Virus record (IMG/VR): IMGVR_UViG_3300022925_000008
Coordinates: 1 to 64,000 of that record
Strand: one strand, 5' to 3'
DNA: 64,000 nucleotides
DNA from: a virus
The position numbers were made by a program, and so were the translations under genes. The stretch's first letter is position 1. Every line of letters starts with the position of its first letter. The notes below the pieces were generated by a model, which saw only the letters and a list, made by a program, of their open reading frames with translations, was not told where the DNA came from and did not search any database. Of this stretch, positions 36,499 through 45,059 are shown piece after piece.

Positions 36499-37150
36499 TA
36501 TAAATTATCTTCCTTATTTTATCTTTTCCTTTCTGCCCCGTCCAATGCATTGCCAGTTTTTTACTACTATCCATTCCATCAAGAAGTTGTATTCTCATCC
36601 AATTGTATTTGTTAGGAAGGTCAGTAATGTGCTGCAATCTCATCAATGGACTTATACTTAGTATCTCATGAAGAACCTCTTGGTCGCCCACCTTGGGCGA
36701 TACACTACATTGCTCGACCCATTTCTTCAGCATGGGGGGTTTTCCTCTAAATGCAACTACACCAGAATTGTGCCACTTCTCGCCTCTTCTTTTAGACCAA
36801 GGTTTGTCTTCTACCATTGCGATTTTATTATCTTCGAGATGATCAAATACTCCACTCATATCACCAAGGATTTCTATGTCTGTGTCAACCCAGCAAGTTT
36901 CTTTTCCAGGAGATAGCATGAAGGTTTTGGGTTTAAGAAACCATCCATTTACTCTTTGCTTTGGAACATCGATTATATCGTCAAATCCGCTTATCTGATA
37001 CACCCATGTTTTAACTTCTTTACTAACACCAAAGTCTGCAAATATAATTGGTGTGTTGTTGTGTTTCTTATAGTTTTTGATAAACCACTCTAGCATCCAT
37101 TCGGTGTTAGAGTCACAACCTGTGATAAAACATCTATCGTAAGATTTCAT
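36491..37150 (-). CDS. GT-A-fold glycosyltransferase
   Basis: A 219-residue protein with the motif ETCWVDTDIEILGD (DxD type) near residue 90, an N-terminal RCFITGCDSNTEWML and a C-terminal LAMHWTGQKG (a late histidine/tryptophan as in GT8/GT32 enzymes). It probably transfers a sugar from a nucleotide donor. It overlaps both neighbouring cassette genes. Confidence 0.65.
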   Translation of the reverse strand: MKSYDRCFITGCDSNTEWMLEWFIKNYKKHNNTPIIFADFGVSKEVKTWVYQISGFDDIIDVPKQRVNGWFLKPKTFMLSPGKETCWVDTDIEILGDMSGVFDHLEDNKIAMVEDKPWSKRRGEKWHNSGVVAFRGKPPMLKKWVEQCSVSPKVGDQEVLHEILSISPLMRLQHITDLPNKYNWMRIQLLDGMDSSKKLAMHWTGQKGKDKIRKIIYNE

Positions 37151-37781
37151 ATTTCTTTCCTCCCCGCCAATTGTGTTTGGCGAGGCAACCTTCCTCTTTC
37201 TGTATTGTAGTGAAACTATCTTTTGCTACAACCGGCCAAGGGTAGTATTCTTCAAGGAAAGGAAACCTATCGTTGTGTAAAAATATATCTGTTGGTCCGG
37301 CATCTATCTTCGCTTGTTGTATCAAGGCGAGAGCAGCACCAGGCTTTACGCGATATGCATGCGCACCAGGAAAGTATTGCTTAGAAACTAGATCAACAGG
37401 TCCAAGCCCTTCAGGATATTTAAACCTGCCATAACTGGGTTGCCCCAAAGAAATACACCCTTTGTGGTTAATGAATTCGGGAAGATGACTCACTGCCACA
37501 GCGTCATGCTCAAATATTTGCAATTCCTGTTTTTTAGAGACGCTAAGTTTCCAAAGAGTATAATGAGATAAGAACGCCGACATGCAAGACTCAAGGTAAG
37601 AATATTTCTCGAAAAAGTTCTCTATAGGCAAACCCTCCTCTTTAAACAACTCGTGTGGTTTGTCTTTGGGGGTTATGGCAGGAAACATAGTGGTGCCAAA
37701 TTCTTTGGTTGATCTAATACATCTTTCTGCCGAAGCAACGGAACGTGGATTGTCCATTATAGTTATAACAAATGATTTCAT
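37134..37781 (-). CDS. GT25-family LPS glycosyltransferase
   Basis: A 215-residue protein from ATG 37781. The GT25 pattern is visible: MKSFVITIMDNPRSVASAER at the start, SCMSAFLSHYTLWKL near residue 65, and QIFEHDAV near 90 in place of the usual EDD. The C-terminal HAYRVKPGAALALI matches the 'GxxxYxxxxxgA' segment of the family. GT25 enzymes add galactose-type sugars to lipooligosaccharide. It has two paralogues next to it. Confidence 0.7.
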   Translation of the reverse strand: MKSFVITIMDNPRSVASAERCIRSTKEFGTTMFPAITPKDKPHELFKEEGLPIENFFEKYSYLESCMSAFLSHYTLWKLSVSKKQELQIFEHDAVAVSHLPEFINHKGCISLGQPSYGRFKYPEGLGPVDLVSKQYFPGAHAYRVKPGAALALIQQAKIDAGPTDIFLHNDRFPFLEEYYPWPVVAKDSFTTIQKEEGCLAKHNWRGGKKYEILR

Positions 37782-38470
37782 AGTGTCGTCGTCGATTTTA
37801 TTTTTTGTATAGCGGTGGCATATACACCCATACATCCAAGCATGTTAGGCATAAGTTGTTTGCACATAATCGCGTCGTTGGGCCATGCACCGTATTCTTT
37901 AACGAGTTTCAGTAATTTTTTTGCGCCCTTTGGGTTTATATAGTAAGCAGAATTTCCAGGTAAACCTTGTGGTAAGTTATGGTCGTCGATCCATGGCACA
38001 GGCACTACTTTTTTGCCATGAATAATATCATGATACAATGCCGATTTACGGGTAGCGCCTCGTGGATCATTTAAAGATACTATATTGTAACTCAAATTAT
38101 CAAAGAAAGCAAGGTCTAATTGTCTAATGAATATAGCATCATGCTCAAAGACCAAAAAAGGTTCTTCGTTTTCAGCGCATTTATTCCACAACATCCAATG
38201 TGATAGAAAACACGCCATTCGTTTCTTAGGGTCTTTGGTTTCATATGGCGTCTTTCGCATGCCGCTTTGAATATCCAGGATTTCTTTATCCCATGGGTAG
38301 TTCCATTTGATACCGCGATTAAAAAACCCAGAAGTGACATCTTTAGGTTCTGCTGCTTTGAATTTACTAATCGTAAACTGATTATTAAAATGATTAGAAC
38401 TGTCGATCAATCGGTCAGCGGCTGAAAACGAATCAACGTTTTTTGATAGTGTTATGACAAATGCTTTCAT
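37778..38470 (-). CDS. GT25-family LPS glycosyltransferase, paralogue
   Basis: A 230-residue protein, clearly related to its neighbour: MKAFVITLSKNVDSFSAADR, MACFLSHWMLWNKC, FLVFEHDAIF and NSAYYINPKGAKKLLKLV. It overlaps the next gene by four bases. A TATAAT with TTGTTT 17 bases upstream lies at 38503-38531 inside the gene before it, so this pair may also have its own transcript. Confidence 0.7.
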   Translation of the reverse strand: MKAFVITLSKNVDSFSAADRLIDSSNHFNNQFTISKFKAAEPKDVTSGFFNRGIKWNYPWDKEILDIQSGMRKTPYETKDPKKRMACFLSHWMLWNKCAENEEPFLVFEHDAIFIRQLDLAFFDNLSYNIVSLNDPRGATRKSALYHDIIHGKKVVPVPWIDDHNLPQGLPGNSAYYINPKGAKKLLKLVKEYGAWPNDAIMCKQLMPNMLGCMGVYATAIQKIKSTTTL

Positions 38471-39159
38471 TAATTACCATGAGAAGTATTTAGATTTACT
38501 TTATTATACCTTACTGGAGAAGGAAAAACAAACTCCATATGAACGTTTAAAGAATTGATATGGAAATCAGATTGTTCTAATCCCCATTTCTCGGAAGCAT
38601 GCAATAGTTTTCTAGCACCTTTAGGAGTGAGACAATATGCTGCGGTTCCAGGAGACATTGTTTGATTTTGATATAATGTGTTCTTGTAATACTTTAACGG
38701 GAAATCAGCGGGAAAGTCATGAACGCCTGGAAAAGGAATATGGCTATACTTGCATAAGTGGGGGTGGTTTGCCAGCACTGTGGGTGGTTTGAAACAATAT
38801 TCAAACGTAAGAAATAAGAACTCGTCAAACGGCGTTGGTTGGTAAGGGGCGATACAAACAGCATCGTGCTCTATAAATGCCATTGGTTGTTTTGCGTCTA
38901 TTACTGCTTCGCAAAATTTTAAATTGTTGAATAAACAACTCTTCTTGATTTTATACTTGTGGGGTTCGTTTTTACTAATCCCGTCAAGTCTTCCATTCTT
39001 TACGTTAGGGTAAGGGAAGTCTTCTTCGTTAAGGGTTTCTGGCGTAATCCCTGGATGCATCTTAACGTCCCATCCGTATTTTGTAAAAGAATCAAATGCT
39101 TTCTTTGCTTGTTTCTCTGAATCTTCTCTGCCCTCGATATAAACTATCTGTCCCTTCAT
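38470..39159 (-). CDS. GT25-like protein, diverged third copy
   Basis: A 229-residue protein with the same frame of motifs as its two neighbours but weaker: QIVYIEGREDSEKQAKKAF, KSCLFNNLKFCEAV (in place of the SH motif), MAFIEHDAV and TAAYCLTPKGARKLLHA. The shared order over its whole length points to gene duplication. Loss of the serine-histidine pair may mean changed activity. Confidence 0.6.
   Translation of the reverse strand: MKGQIVYIEGREDSEKQAKKAFDSFTKYGWDVKMHPGITPETLNEEDFPYPNVKNGRLDGISKNEPHKYKIKKSCLFNNLKFCEAVIDAKQPMAFIEHDAVCIAPYQPTPFDEFLFLTFEYCFKPPTVLANHPHLCKYSHIPFPGVHDFPADFPLKYYKNTLYQNQTMSPGTAAYCLTPKGARKLLHASEKWGLEQSDFHINSLNVHMEFVFPSPVRYNKVNLNTSHGN
38503..38531 (-). promoter_or_regulatory. 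Possible internal sigma70 promoter in the sugar cassette
   Basis: The minus strand reads TTGTTT (38526-38531), 17 bases, TATAAT (38503-38508), about 33 bases before the GT25 gene starting at 38470. The spacing and -35 are the same as the element ahead of the thyX operon. It lies inside a coding sequence, which lowers confidence. Confidence 0.4.
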
Positions 39160-39902
39160 TTATTGCTGCCGTGCTCATTGTTTGCTCGCAACCCTTTGAA
39201 ATGACGACAGTGTTTGATCAGGGGAGATTCATTCCAAGCGTGTGTGGCATTTTTCGATAGTCGAGTATGTTTCACCCCATTTTTTGTCGATAAAGAAATC
39301 ATATAATCGTGCACATGACTATCGGTCCATCCAGATTCAATCTGCGTGATTTTGCCGTTATCATATAGATCCATTACAGTATCCCACCACTCATTATTAT
39401 ATGAATGTTCTTTGTCAAATATTACGAACCCAGTTTCAGCGTGCCTTGTTTTTCTATGAAGAAAAGAAGTATACGTGCCTTCGTTGATAAGGGATTTCAT
39501 CCATTCATTACTTGGCGCTGATTCAAAGAGAACATCAGCATCTACCCAAACCATATATCTGTTTTGTTGCGACCTAATAGCCTCGTTCATCGCATAAACT
39601 TTATAACAAAAGCGGTCAGCGTCCCAAAAGTAATAAAGGTTTTTGTTATACACGTCACTATTGCATTCGACATTGGGTGGTATTTTAGAATTTTTAATAG
39701 GCATGAACCATTCTTTAAATTTCTGAATTCTTTCTTCGGGTAATTTATAATATTTTACACGCTCTCTGTCTTCGGGAAGTTCCTGATCCAGATAAACTGA
39801 GATAGTGCAATTGCTGGGTAGGTATTTTTCGCAAGAAGTTACCATGTCATGCCCCCACTTATGCTTTTCGGCGAATGTTGTAACAATATTAAATTCTTGC
39901 AT
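39156..39902 (-). CDS. GT-A-fold glycosyltransferase
   Basis: A 248-residue protein. RYMVWVDADVLFES near residue 120 is a DxD motif, and the N terminus FNIVTTFAEKHKWGHDMV and a later HAETGFVIFDKEH fit the family of small phage and bacterial GT-A transferases. It overlaps the cupin gene by 14 bases and the GT25-like gene by four. Confidence 0.65.
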   Translation of the reverse strand: MQEFNIVTTFAEKHKWGHDMVTSCEKYLPSNCTISVYLDQELPEDRERVKYYKLPEERIQKFKEWFMPIKNSKIPPNVECNSDVYNKNLYYFWDADRFCYKVYAMNEAIRSQQNRYMVWVDADVLFESAPSNEWMKSLINEGTYTSFLHRKTRHAETGFVIFDKEHSYNNEWWDTVMDLYDNGKITQIESGWTDSHVHDYMISLSTKNGVKHTRLSKNATHAWNESPLIKHCRHFKGLRANNEHGSNK

Positions 39903-40239
39903 GTCTTCTCTCTATGTCTTCTTCTACGCACAATTTTCCATACTGCACTTCGAGTATTGAACAGGGTTCGTCAAACGGATTGCAACCTTGGTGCCATGTA
40001 CCTTGGGGTATTACACAAGTTTCATACTCGCTGTAAACTCTTTCGGACTTGCTCTTTTCGTCTTCTAGATATAAAGTGAATTTACCTTTAAGGACAAACC
40101 AATGCTCGTTTCGTTTGAAATGACGTTGAAAAGATAACGCGCCTCCAGGTTCTAAGATTAATTCTTTGACTTTTACGCTAGGTTCTTTTTCAACAAGGAC
40201 ATGCCACCAACCCCAGTCTCTTTTATTTATTTCGTTCAA
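39889..40239 (-). CDS. Cupin, mannose-6-phosphate isomerase C-terminal type
   Basis: A 116-residue single-domain cupin. RDWGWWHVL, VKVKELILEPGGALSFQRHFKRNEHWFVLKG and CVIPQGTWHQGCNP match the metal-binding cupin found at the C terminus of bifunctional mannose-1-P guanylyltransferase/mannose-6-P isomerases. It would isomerise fructose-6-P and mannose-6-P, feeding GDP-mannose to the dehydratase encoded upstream (its stop overlaps this gene by 17 bases). The histidines of the metal site (RHFKRNEH) are retained. Confidence 0.75.
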   Translation of the reverse strand: MNEINKRDWGWWHVLVEKEPSVKVKELILEPGGALSFQRHFKRNEHWFVLKGKFTLYLEDEKSKSERVYSEYETCVIPQGTWHQGCNPFDEPCSILEVQYGKLCVEEDIERRHARI

Positions 40240-41188
40240 TGTCAGCCTCTACCATCATAGCAACCAAACTACCGATTGGTGTTTTGGGTTCCCAACCCAA
40301 TACTCTTTTAGCCTTTGCTGGATTGCCCAGAAGAACATCCAATTCTGCCGGACGAACGAAAGCAGGGTCTTGATAAACATAATTGCTCCAGTCTTCAATA
40401 CCGATCTCCATAAACGCCAAGTCTAGAAAATCTTTAATAGTGTAGGTAGATCCGGTAGCGATCACAAAATCATCAGGTTCGTTATGCTGTAGCATCATCC
40501 ACATTGCTTCTACGTAATCGCCGCTAAACCCCCAATCACGTTTAGAATCTAGATTACCCAAAGAAACTTTGTCCTGAATCCCTAACGAAATTTTAGCAAC
40601 AGCGTCGGTTATTTTTCGAGTAACAAATTCGATTCCACGCACAGGACTTTCGTGATTGAACAGAATGCCATTGGCGGCAAACATACCATAACTCTCACGA
40701 TAGTTGACCACCATATTATGTGCAAATGTTTTTGCAACACCATAGGGCGACCGAGGAACAAAATTAGTGTTTTCGTCTTTGGGTTGAGATCCCCCACAAT
40801 TTCCATACATTTCAGAAGTGCTTGCTTGATAGATCTTAGTATGGGGAGAGAAATTCTTGACGGCCTCCAAAACATAAAGCACGCCCATAGCATTTACATT
40901 AGAAGTATATACTGGGGTGTCCCAACTCGACCCAACGAAACTCATAGCAGCAAGATTGTATAGTTCGTCGGGAAGGGTTTTCTTTATCACATTTTGGATA
41001 CTACACTGATCAGTCATATCAGCGTTAATAAATTCAACGCCTCTGACATTTAACCAATCTAAATTGGCGTAGGATTGATTTACTCGGCGGGAAGATAAAC
41101 CATATACTTTATACCCCTTTCCTAACAAAAGTTTAGCTAGGTAAGCGCCGTCTTGACCCATTATGCCTGTAATCAAAGCAGTTTTCAT
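40223..41188 (-). CDS. gmd: GDP-mannose 4,6-dehydratase
   Basis: A 321-residue short-chain dehydrogenase. The ATG at 41188 has AGGAC upstream. The NADP loop (TALITGIMGQDGAYLAKLLL), YNLAAMSFVGSSW, the STSEMYG triad region, the catalytic YGVAKTFAH (YxxxK) and the FNHESPVRG segment are diagnostic of GMD. It makes GDP-4-keto-6-deoxymannose, the precursor of fucose, rhamnose and perosamine sugars. No epimerase/reductase partner is visible in the window, so the host or an outside gene must finish the sugar. Confidence 0.9.
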   Translation of the reverse strand: MKTALITGIMGQDGAYLAKLLLGKGYKVYGLSSRRVNQSYANLDWLNVRGVEFINADMTDQCSIQNVIKKTLPDELYNLAAMSFVGSSWDTPVYTSNVNAMGVLYVLEAVKNFSPHTKIYQASTSEMYGNCGGSQPKDENTNFVPRSPYGVAKTFAHNMVVNYRESYGMFAANGILFNHESPVRGIEFVTRKITDAVAKISLGIQDKVSLGNLDSKRDWGFSGDYVEAMWMMLQHNEPDDFVIATGSTYTIKDFLDLAFMEIGIEDWSNYVYQDPAFVRPAELDVLLGNPAKAKRVLGWEPKTPIGSLVAMMVEADIERNK

Positions 41189-41190
41189 AA

Positions 41191-41559
41191 TCAATTAGTC
41201 CTATGACTTTTATGTTCAGTTATTTCCGAGTCAGTCAATTTATCTATAATCTTTTTAACTCGTGCTCTTTCGTCGTTAAACATATAGACGCACCTTGCCA
41301 GTTGAACAAACTCCTCATCAAACAACCCGTCGATTTCTTTCGATCTTTTGCCCTCTTCAACATTCCAACAGGCCATGTTGATTGACTTCAATATGTACTT
41401 CAAGTCTTGACCAATCCGGTCAGGCAAATTGCATTTTTCTGCTATGTCTTTGAGTTTATCCAACTCTAAATTAGTGTCGAGTCCATGCTGTCTTTTTATC
41501 TCTAAAATGGTAATTTTATCTAACAACTCACCAACGCTGATTGGTACTTCAATCTTCAT
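41191..41559 (-). CDS. DUF6165-family protein in the sugar cassette
   Basis: A 122-residue helical protein. The start KIEVPISVGELLDKITILEIK is the hallmark of DUF6165, a family that repeatedly occurs in LPS and capsule loci; no activity is known. It overlaps the GT9-like gene by four bases and ends two bases before the gmd ATG. Confidence 0.7.
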   Translation of the reverse strand: MKIEVPISVGELLDKITILEIKRQHGLDTNLELDKLKDIAEKCNLPDRIGQDLKYILKSINMACWNVEEGKRSKEIDGLFDEEFVQLARCVYMFNDERARVKKIIDKLTDSEITEHKSHRTN

Positions 41560-42323
41560 AATAAAAAATTCACCTTAGTTCCATTCTGTTGAGCCCATGT
41601 TACATGATTATGATTTCTATTAGTATATACTCTAATTTTATCGTAAGGTTTGTATAGATGAGCTAAATGGAAGAAACCTGAGTTGGCCCCTATATGGTAA
41701 TGAGCATGCTTCATACAGTAGGCAATGTGTTTGATAGAATTGGGCGAAAAGGGTTTCTTCTGCTCGATGTGAAGTTCTCCTCCGTTTATTGTGATAATTT
41801 TATATCCCATATCTCCATATATTTTTCTCACAGAGGCAACTTGACTTGGATTTATGGATCTAGATTGATCTTGTGAGTCCCACTGTTCTGTTACATACTT
41901 GTCGGGGAGATCCATATATTCAGAAAGATCCTCAACATCAAGCTCAGGTAAGGTTTTTATATATTGAGTAATCTCAAACGTAGCTACCGGCACCTTGTTA
42001 AAATAGTAATAGGTCTCTACGTCTGCATATCCTTTCTTGCGAAGATAGATTACCCATTCGTTTTCTAGCAGATCCCCTACTGGGTGGTTAATTAAATTAA
42101 TATGCCCTTTGGGAATTAACTCAAGAAGTTCTTTCCATGAGTTGTTTTTCTTATCATTCTGACCCCATTGTCTAGAACTAAGGTGCACATTAACTTCAGT
42201 GTTGTGATGCACAGAATATTGATACATGAGAAGAAGGGTGTGGATTCTATCCCCAAGTCCTGCTACAGTATAAGGTTGACCATTACCTCTTGATCTACAG
42301 TTAACAGCAATATTCTTTACCAT
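41556..42323 (-). CDS. GT9/GT-B-like glycosyltransferase
   Basis: A 255-residue protein. The C-terminal half has SIKHIAYCMKHAHYHIGANS and FFHLAHLYKPYDKIRVYTN, the same layout as the nucleotide-sugar-binding end of heptosyltransferase-type (GT9) enzymes ('D.s..HlAaalg'). The N-terminal GNGQPYTVAGLGDRIHTLL is a possible phosphate loop. It lacks a clear full-length match, so the family call is tentative. Confidence 0.5.
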   Translation of the reverse strand: MVKNIAVNCRSRGNGQPYTVAGLGDRIHTLLLMYQYSVHHNTEVNVHLSSRQWGQNDKKNNSWKELLELIPKGHINLINHPVGDLLENEWVIYLRKKGYADVETYYYFNKVPVATFEITQYIKTLPELDVEDLSEYMDLPDKYVTEQWDSQDQSRSINPSQVASVRKIYGDMGYKIITINGGELHIEQKKPFSPNSIKHIAYCMKHAHYHIGANSGFFHLAHLYKPYDKIRVYTNRNHNHVTWAQQNGTKVNFLL

Positions 42324-43141
42324 CCAAACGCACCGAGGATAACATCTGGTTTATTACCTTTCGAGTTAGGTTTATCCAAAGAAGTTGGGAATACCAATTG
42401 CTCATCTGTGAACTCTACAAGATCATTTCTGACATAAGATACCTCTATAACCTCTGCCATTGTCTTACCTTTCACCCCAAACAAACCAACATAGTTGTTA
42501 GCATGAATATGATAAGGGGTGAAGTTGGCAGATAAATTCTTCAGCGCCTTTTCTATAAGTGAAAGACGATTAACATCAGAACAGTAATGAAGAAACCAAT
42601 GAAACTCTAAAATAATTTGTGAAAACTGACCTAAAGTATTTTGTGAGACATTAGCAAATGCTTGCCATTCAGCTCCTTCAATATCACATTGCAACAACAT
42701 ATCCTTTTCTTGGGTATGATTATTATCTTCAATAATAGTGGATATAGTTTTCAGAGGTCCCTCATTCTTAGGACCAATCCCTGTCTTATGAAAGATCAGA
42801 TTGGGGTGCTGTACAGGGGATCCTCTGACAGTATGATCATACATGTGGATGTCATATCCATAATCTTTTATTTGTTCTTCCCACTTAGCTGTTTTACCAA
42901 CCCCGAATGAATATGCAACATTACCTTTGGGTATCAGTTGCTCGAGCATAATGTATCCCCCGTCTCGTTCGCCTCCGACACGAATCATATCGAGGTCTTT
43001 CACTCTTTTAGGATTGAGGTTCTTTAAAACATCTGCTATTCGATTTTGATTGAGTTCGTAGTAGAGCTGCTCATGTGATTGAAGTTTGGAATATCCTGAC
43101 GGCCATCCTGGTTTTCCTGTCCACTCATATATTCCTTGCAT
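42317..43141 (-). CDS. FkbM-type methyltransferase
   Basis: A 274-residue protein. DMLLQCDIEGAEWQAF is the FkbM hallmark (the 'K/Q-x-D-x-E-G-x-E' strand), with RVGGERDGGYIML and SYSFGVG-type glycine loop (AYSFGVGKTAKWEE) in front. Such enzymes O-methylate sugars or small molecules with SAM. In this setting a methylated surface sugar is likely. It overlaps the GT9-like gene by seven bases. Confidence 0.7.
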   Translation of the reverse strand: MQGIYEWTGKPGWPSGYSKLQSHEQLYYELNQNRIADVLKNLNPKRVKDLDMIRVGGERDGGYIMLEQLIPKGNVAYSFGVGKTAKWEEQIKDYGYDIHMYDHTVRGSPVQHPNLIFHKTGIGPKNEGPLKTISTIIEDNNHTQEKDMLLQCDIEGAEWQAFANVSQNTLGQFSQIILEFHWFLHYCSDVNRLSLIEKALKNLSANFTPYHIHANNYVGLFGVKGKTMAEVIEVSYVRNDLVEFTDEQLVFPTSLDKPNSKGNKPDVILGAFGW

Positions 43142-43934
43142 AGTCTACTCCTACTTGTTTTAATAATTGCTCTACGTTTTCTCCACCCAAAGGCAATTTG
43201 TCTTTCAGGAAAAAATGTATAAAATGAGCGTCAGTGATTTTGTTTTCATCCACAGCAGTATACAATGCATTGAATTTCCAGTCTAGGTGTTTCACATTCA
43301 TCTTTTCTTTTTTGATCCACCAATTGAGCAGGGTTTGATCGGTTGACCATTTCCAAGCACCAAGACCATCAACAAACCTTTGGAACTCATAACGCTTTAG
43401 GAATTGTTGCGGGGATTGACCTTTGAGGTATTTGGCAAAAGACTTATTCATAACCATTAACCCCATGTTGAAGAACTCTCCTCCAGAGGTGTTCCATTTC
43501 CAGTCAACGTCCGTCAAAGAGGAGTATTGCATTCTAGAGTAATTGGTAATTTTATCTTTGTACCATTTTTGAATGGGCGCGTCTCTTTCACAGACGGCTG
43601 CAAAATCATGATCACCAATCTCGTCAAACAAGTTTGGTGCAGAATCCTTTATAAAGATATCGGCGTCGACAATGGCTATCTGATCGTAGCGATCAAAATA
43701 TTTAAATGCGTTTTCTTTTTCATAGATAGGAAGATATCCGCCATATTTCATATATGACTCTTCAGATCTATTTGAAGTAAAAATGTCTGGTCTGATTCGA
43801 AGAATTGGTTTCTTTTGAACTATATGATCGATGTTGTATCTTTTGCAATATGTTGCAGCCGATTCAATACACTTATCGTATAGGTTAGACCTTTTGCCGC
43901 CCACGTAAACTTGGTAAATCAAACTCTGCATCAT
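43125..43934 (-). CDS. GT8-like glycosyltransferase
   Basis: A 269-residue protein. QIAIVDADIFIKD around residue 90 is a DxD motif, followed by FFNMGLMVMNKSFAKYL and STDQTLLNWWI ('DQ' of GT8/GT34-type enzymes). It is the last member of the sugar cassette at its high-coordinate end. Its start lies about 50 bases inside the end of the small basic gene encoded upstream, in another frame. Confidence 0.65.
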   Translation of the reverse strand: MMQSLIYQVYVGGKRSNLYDKCIESAATYCKRYNIDHIVQKKPILRIRPDIFTSNRSEESYMKYGGYLPIYEKENAFKYFDRYDQIAIVDADIFIKDSAPNLFDEIGDHDFAAVCERDAPIQKWYKDKITNYSRMQYSSLTDVDWKWNTSGGEFFNMGLMVMNKSFAKYLKGQSPQQFLKRYEFQRFVDGLGAWKWSTDQTLLNWWIKKEKMNVKHLDWKFNALYTAVDENKITDAHFIHFFLKDKLPLGGENVEQLLKQVGVDYARNI

Positions 43935-44052
43935 ACAACTCGCTTTGTCTCATATTTTCTTTAGGTTTAGGAGAACTAAACCTTTTCTCAGACTTATACT
44001 TATCGTTTCTTTTTTTCTTGTTTCTCACGTCAAACTTTGAATATTTGGCCAT
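43885..44052 (-). CDS. 55-residue basic protein, missed by length filters
   Basis: ATG at 44052, stop TAA at 43885. The protein is MAKYSKFDVRNKKKRNDKY at the start, then lysine-rich and ending in an acidic/arginine patch (YDAEFDLPSLRGRQKV). It overlaps the stop of the protease-like gene by one base (TGATG), the same coupled junction used all along this operon, which supports it being real. It also overlaps the GT8-like gene by about 50 bases. Function unknown. Confidence 0.55.
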   Translation of the reverse strand: MAKYSKFDVRNKKKRNDKYKSEKRFSSPKPKENMRQSELYDAEFDLPSLRGRQKV

Positions 44053-44468
44053 CACTTCTTCCAAAACTTTCCTTGTGTTAATTTAATGACTACCGTAAAA
44101 GGGTTGTAATAATATTTAAAGGTCCAATCGTATTGTGCGTAATCTTTTTCATAGTCAATTCTATTAGACCATTTACGTTTCCAATTATCCACATACATTC
44201 CATCATGATAAAGAATGGCGTGACCACCACCATTCACTGTTACAAAACAAACCCTGAACTTTCTTGTCAGTAACATCCACAAAAACTTTAATCTACTTTG
44301 ACCAGCAAGCAACCAAGCAACAGTGAGTGCATAGTCTTCACAATCGCCTTGATCTTTATCAAGACTAACGTCTAACACGCGCCAATAATCTGCTACTTCA
44401 TATTGATCTTTGTCATACTCATACTCAAACAATGAGTTTACTTTTTCTACGGACTTGATCTTATCCAT
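44052..44468 (-). CDS. BTLCP/transglutaminase-like cysteine peptidase
   Basis: A 138-residue protein with a papain/transglutaminase-type catalytic triad in the right order and spacing: C43 in QGDCEDYAL, H83 in GGGHAILY and D94 in YVDNW. Bacterial transglutaminase-like cysteine proteinases (BTLCP) cleave periplasmic adhesins in some bacteria (for example LapG). The phage substrate is unknown; processing of a surface or virion protein is a reasonable guess. No signal peptide is present. Confidence 0.65.
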   Translation of the reverse strand: MDKIKSVEKVNSLFEYEYDKDQYEVADYWRVLDVSLDKDQGDCEDYALTVAWLLAGQSRLKFLWMLLTRKFRVCFVTVNGGGHAILYHDGMYVDNWKRKWSNRIDYEKDYAQYDWTFKYYYNPFTVVIKLTQGKFWKK

Positions 44469-44469
44469 G

Positions 44470-44613
44470 TTATTTGCCTTGCCCTCTATATTTTTTATAA
44501 TTTGCTTTCTTCTTCTTGTTCATAGAAGACGTGTTGAAGTGTCCTCTGCCAATAGAAGTTCCTTTGGGTTTGTGCTCAACTTTGGTATTACTAGACGATA
44601 ATGCCTTTGCCAT
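44470..44613 (-). CDS. 47-residue basic protein, missed by length filters
   Basis: ATG at 44613 overlaps the endolysin stop (TGATG); stop TAA at 44470 is one base from the next ATG. The sequence begins MAKALSSSNTKVEHKPKGTS and ends KKKKANYKKYRGQGK. I recognise the lysine-rich tail ending YRGQG from T4-like marine phages. It may bind nucleic acid or be packaged. Function unknown. Confidence 0.6.
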   Translation of the reverse strand: MAKALSSSNTKVEHKPKGTSIGRGHFNTSSMNKKKKANYKKYRGQGK

Positions 44614-45059
44614 CAGATACTCTCCAACCTAACCATTAGTCGTTCAGCGCGATTGGTCACCTGCTTGTGCCATCGCGAGTCGCGTCCCTCAACTGCGGCT
44701 TCTTTCCAGTCGCCTGCATCGAGTGCAGCGTTGAATTTCTTAAACTTAGACAAACGTGTTCTACCCATGTTGAACATCATGTTGACCACGATCTGTTGGA
44801 CCTCTTCGGGAAAGTTGTCAAACGTCCCTTCGCCGTATAAAGCGTGACACTCACTGATTGAGGTGTCAAGGTCTTTTTCAAAACATTCCCATACTCGTTC
44901 TTCGGAGATTGGTGTTCCGAATTCTTGACCCCATTCGGGATCTTCGTTGATGACAAGGTGCCCCACGCCAAAGGTGTGGTAACCGAGATGGTCTGCATAT
45001 ATTTCATACTTCACACCCTCGTCTACTTTTAGTGTTTCGAAAATTTCTTCACGATTCAT
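44613..45059 (-). CDS. e: T4-type lysozyme (GH24 endolysin)
   Basis: A 148-residue muramidase. The catalytic set of T4 lysozyme is conserved: E14, D23 and T29 here correspond to E11, D20 and T26 (VDEGVKYEIYADHLGYHTFGVGHL in two parts). The C-terminal SRWHKQVTNRAERLM matches T4 SRWYNQTPNRAKRVI. It cuts the glycan strands of peptidoglycan at lysis. It has no signal peptide, so it needs a holin to reach the wall; candidates are encoded at 62070-62345 and 60522-60863. Confidence 0.9.
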   Translation of the reverse strand: MNREEIFETLKVDEGVKYEIYADHLGYHTFGVGHLVINEDPEWGQEFGTPISEERVWECFEKDLDTSISECHALYGEGTFDNFPEEVQQIVVNMMFNMGRTRLSKFKKFNAALDAGDWKEAAVEGRDSRWHKQVTNRAERLMVRLESI

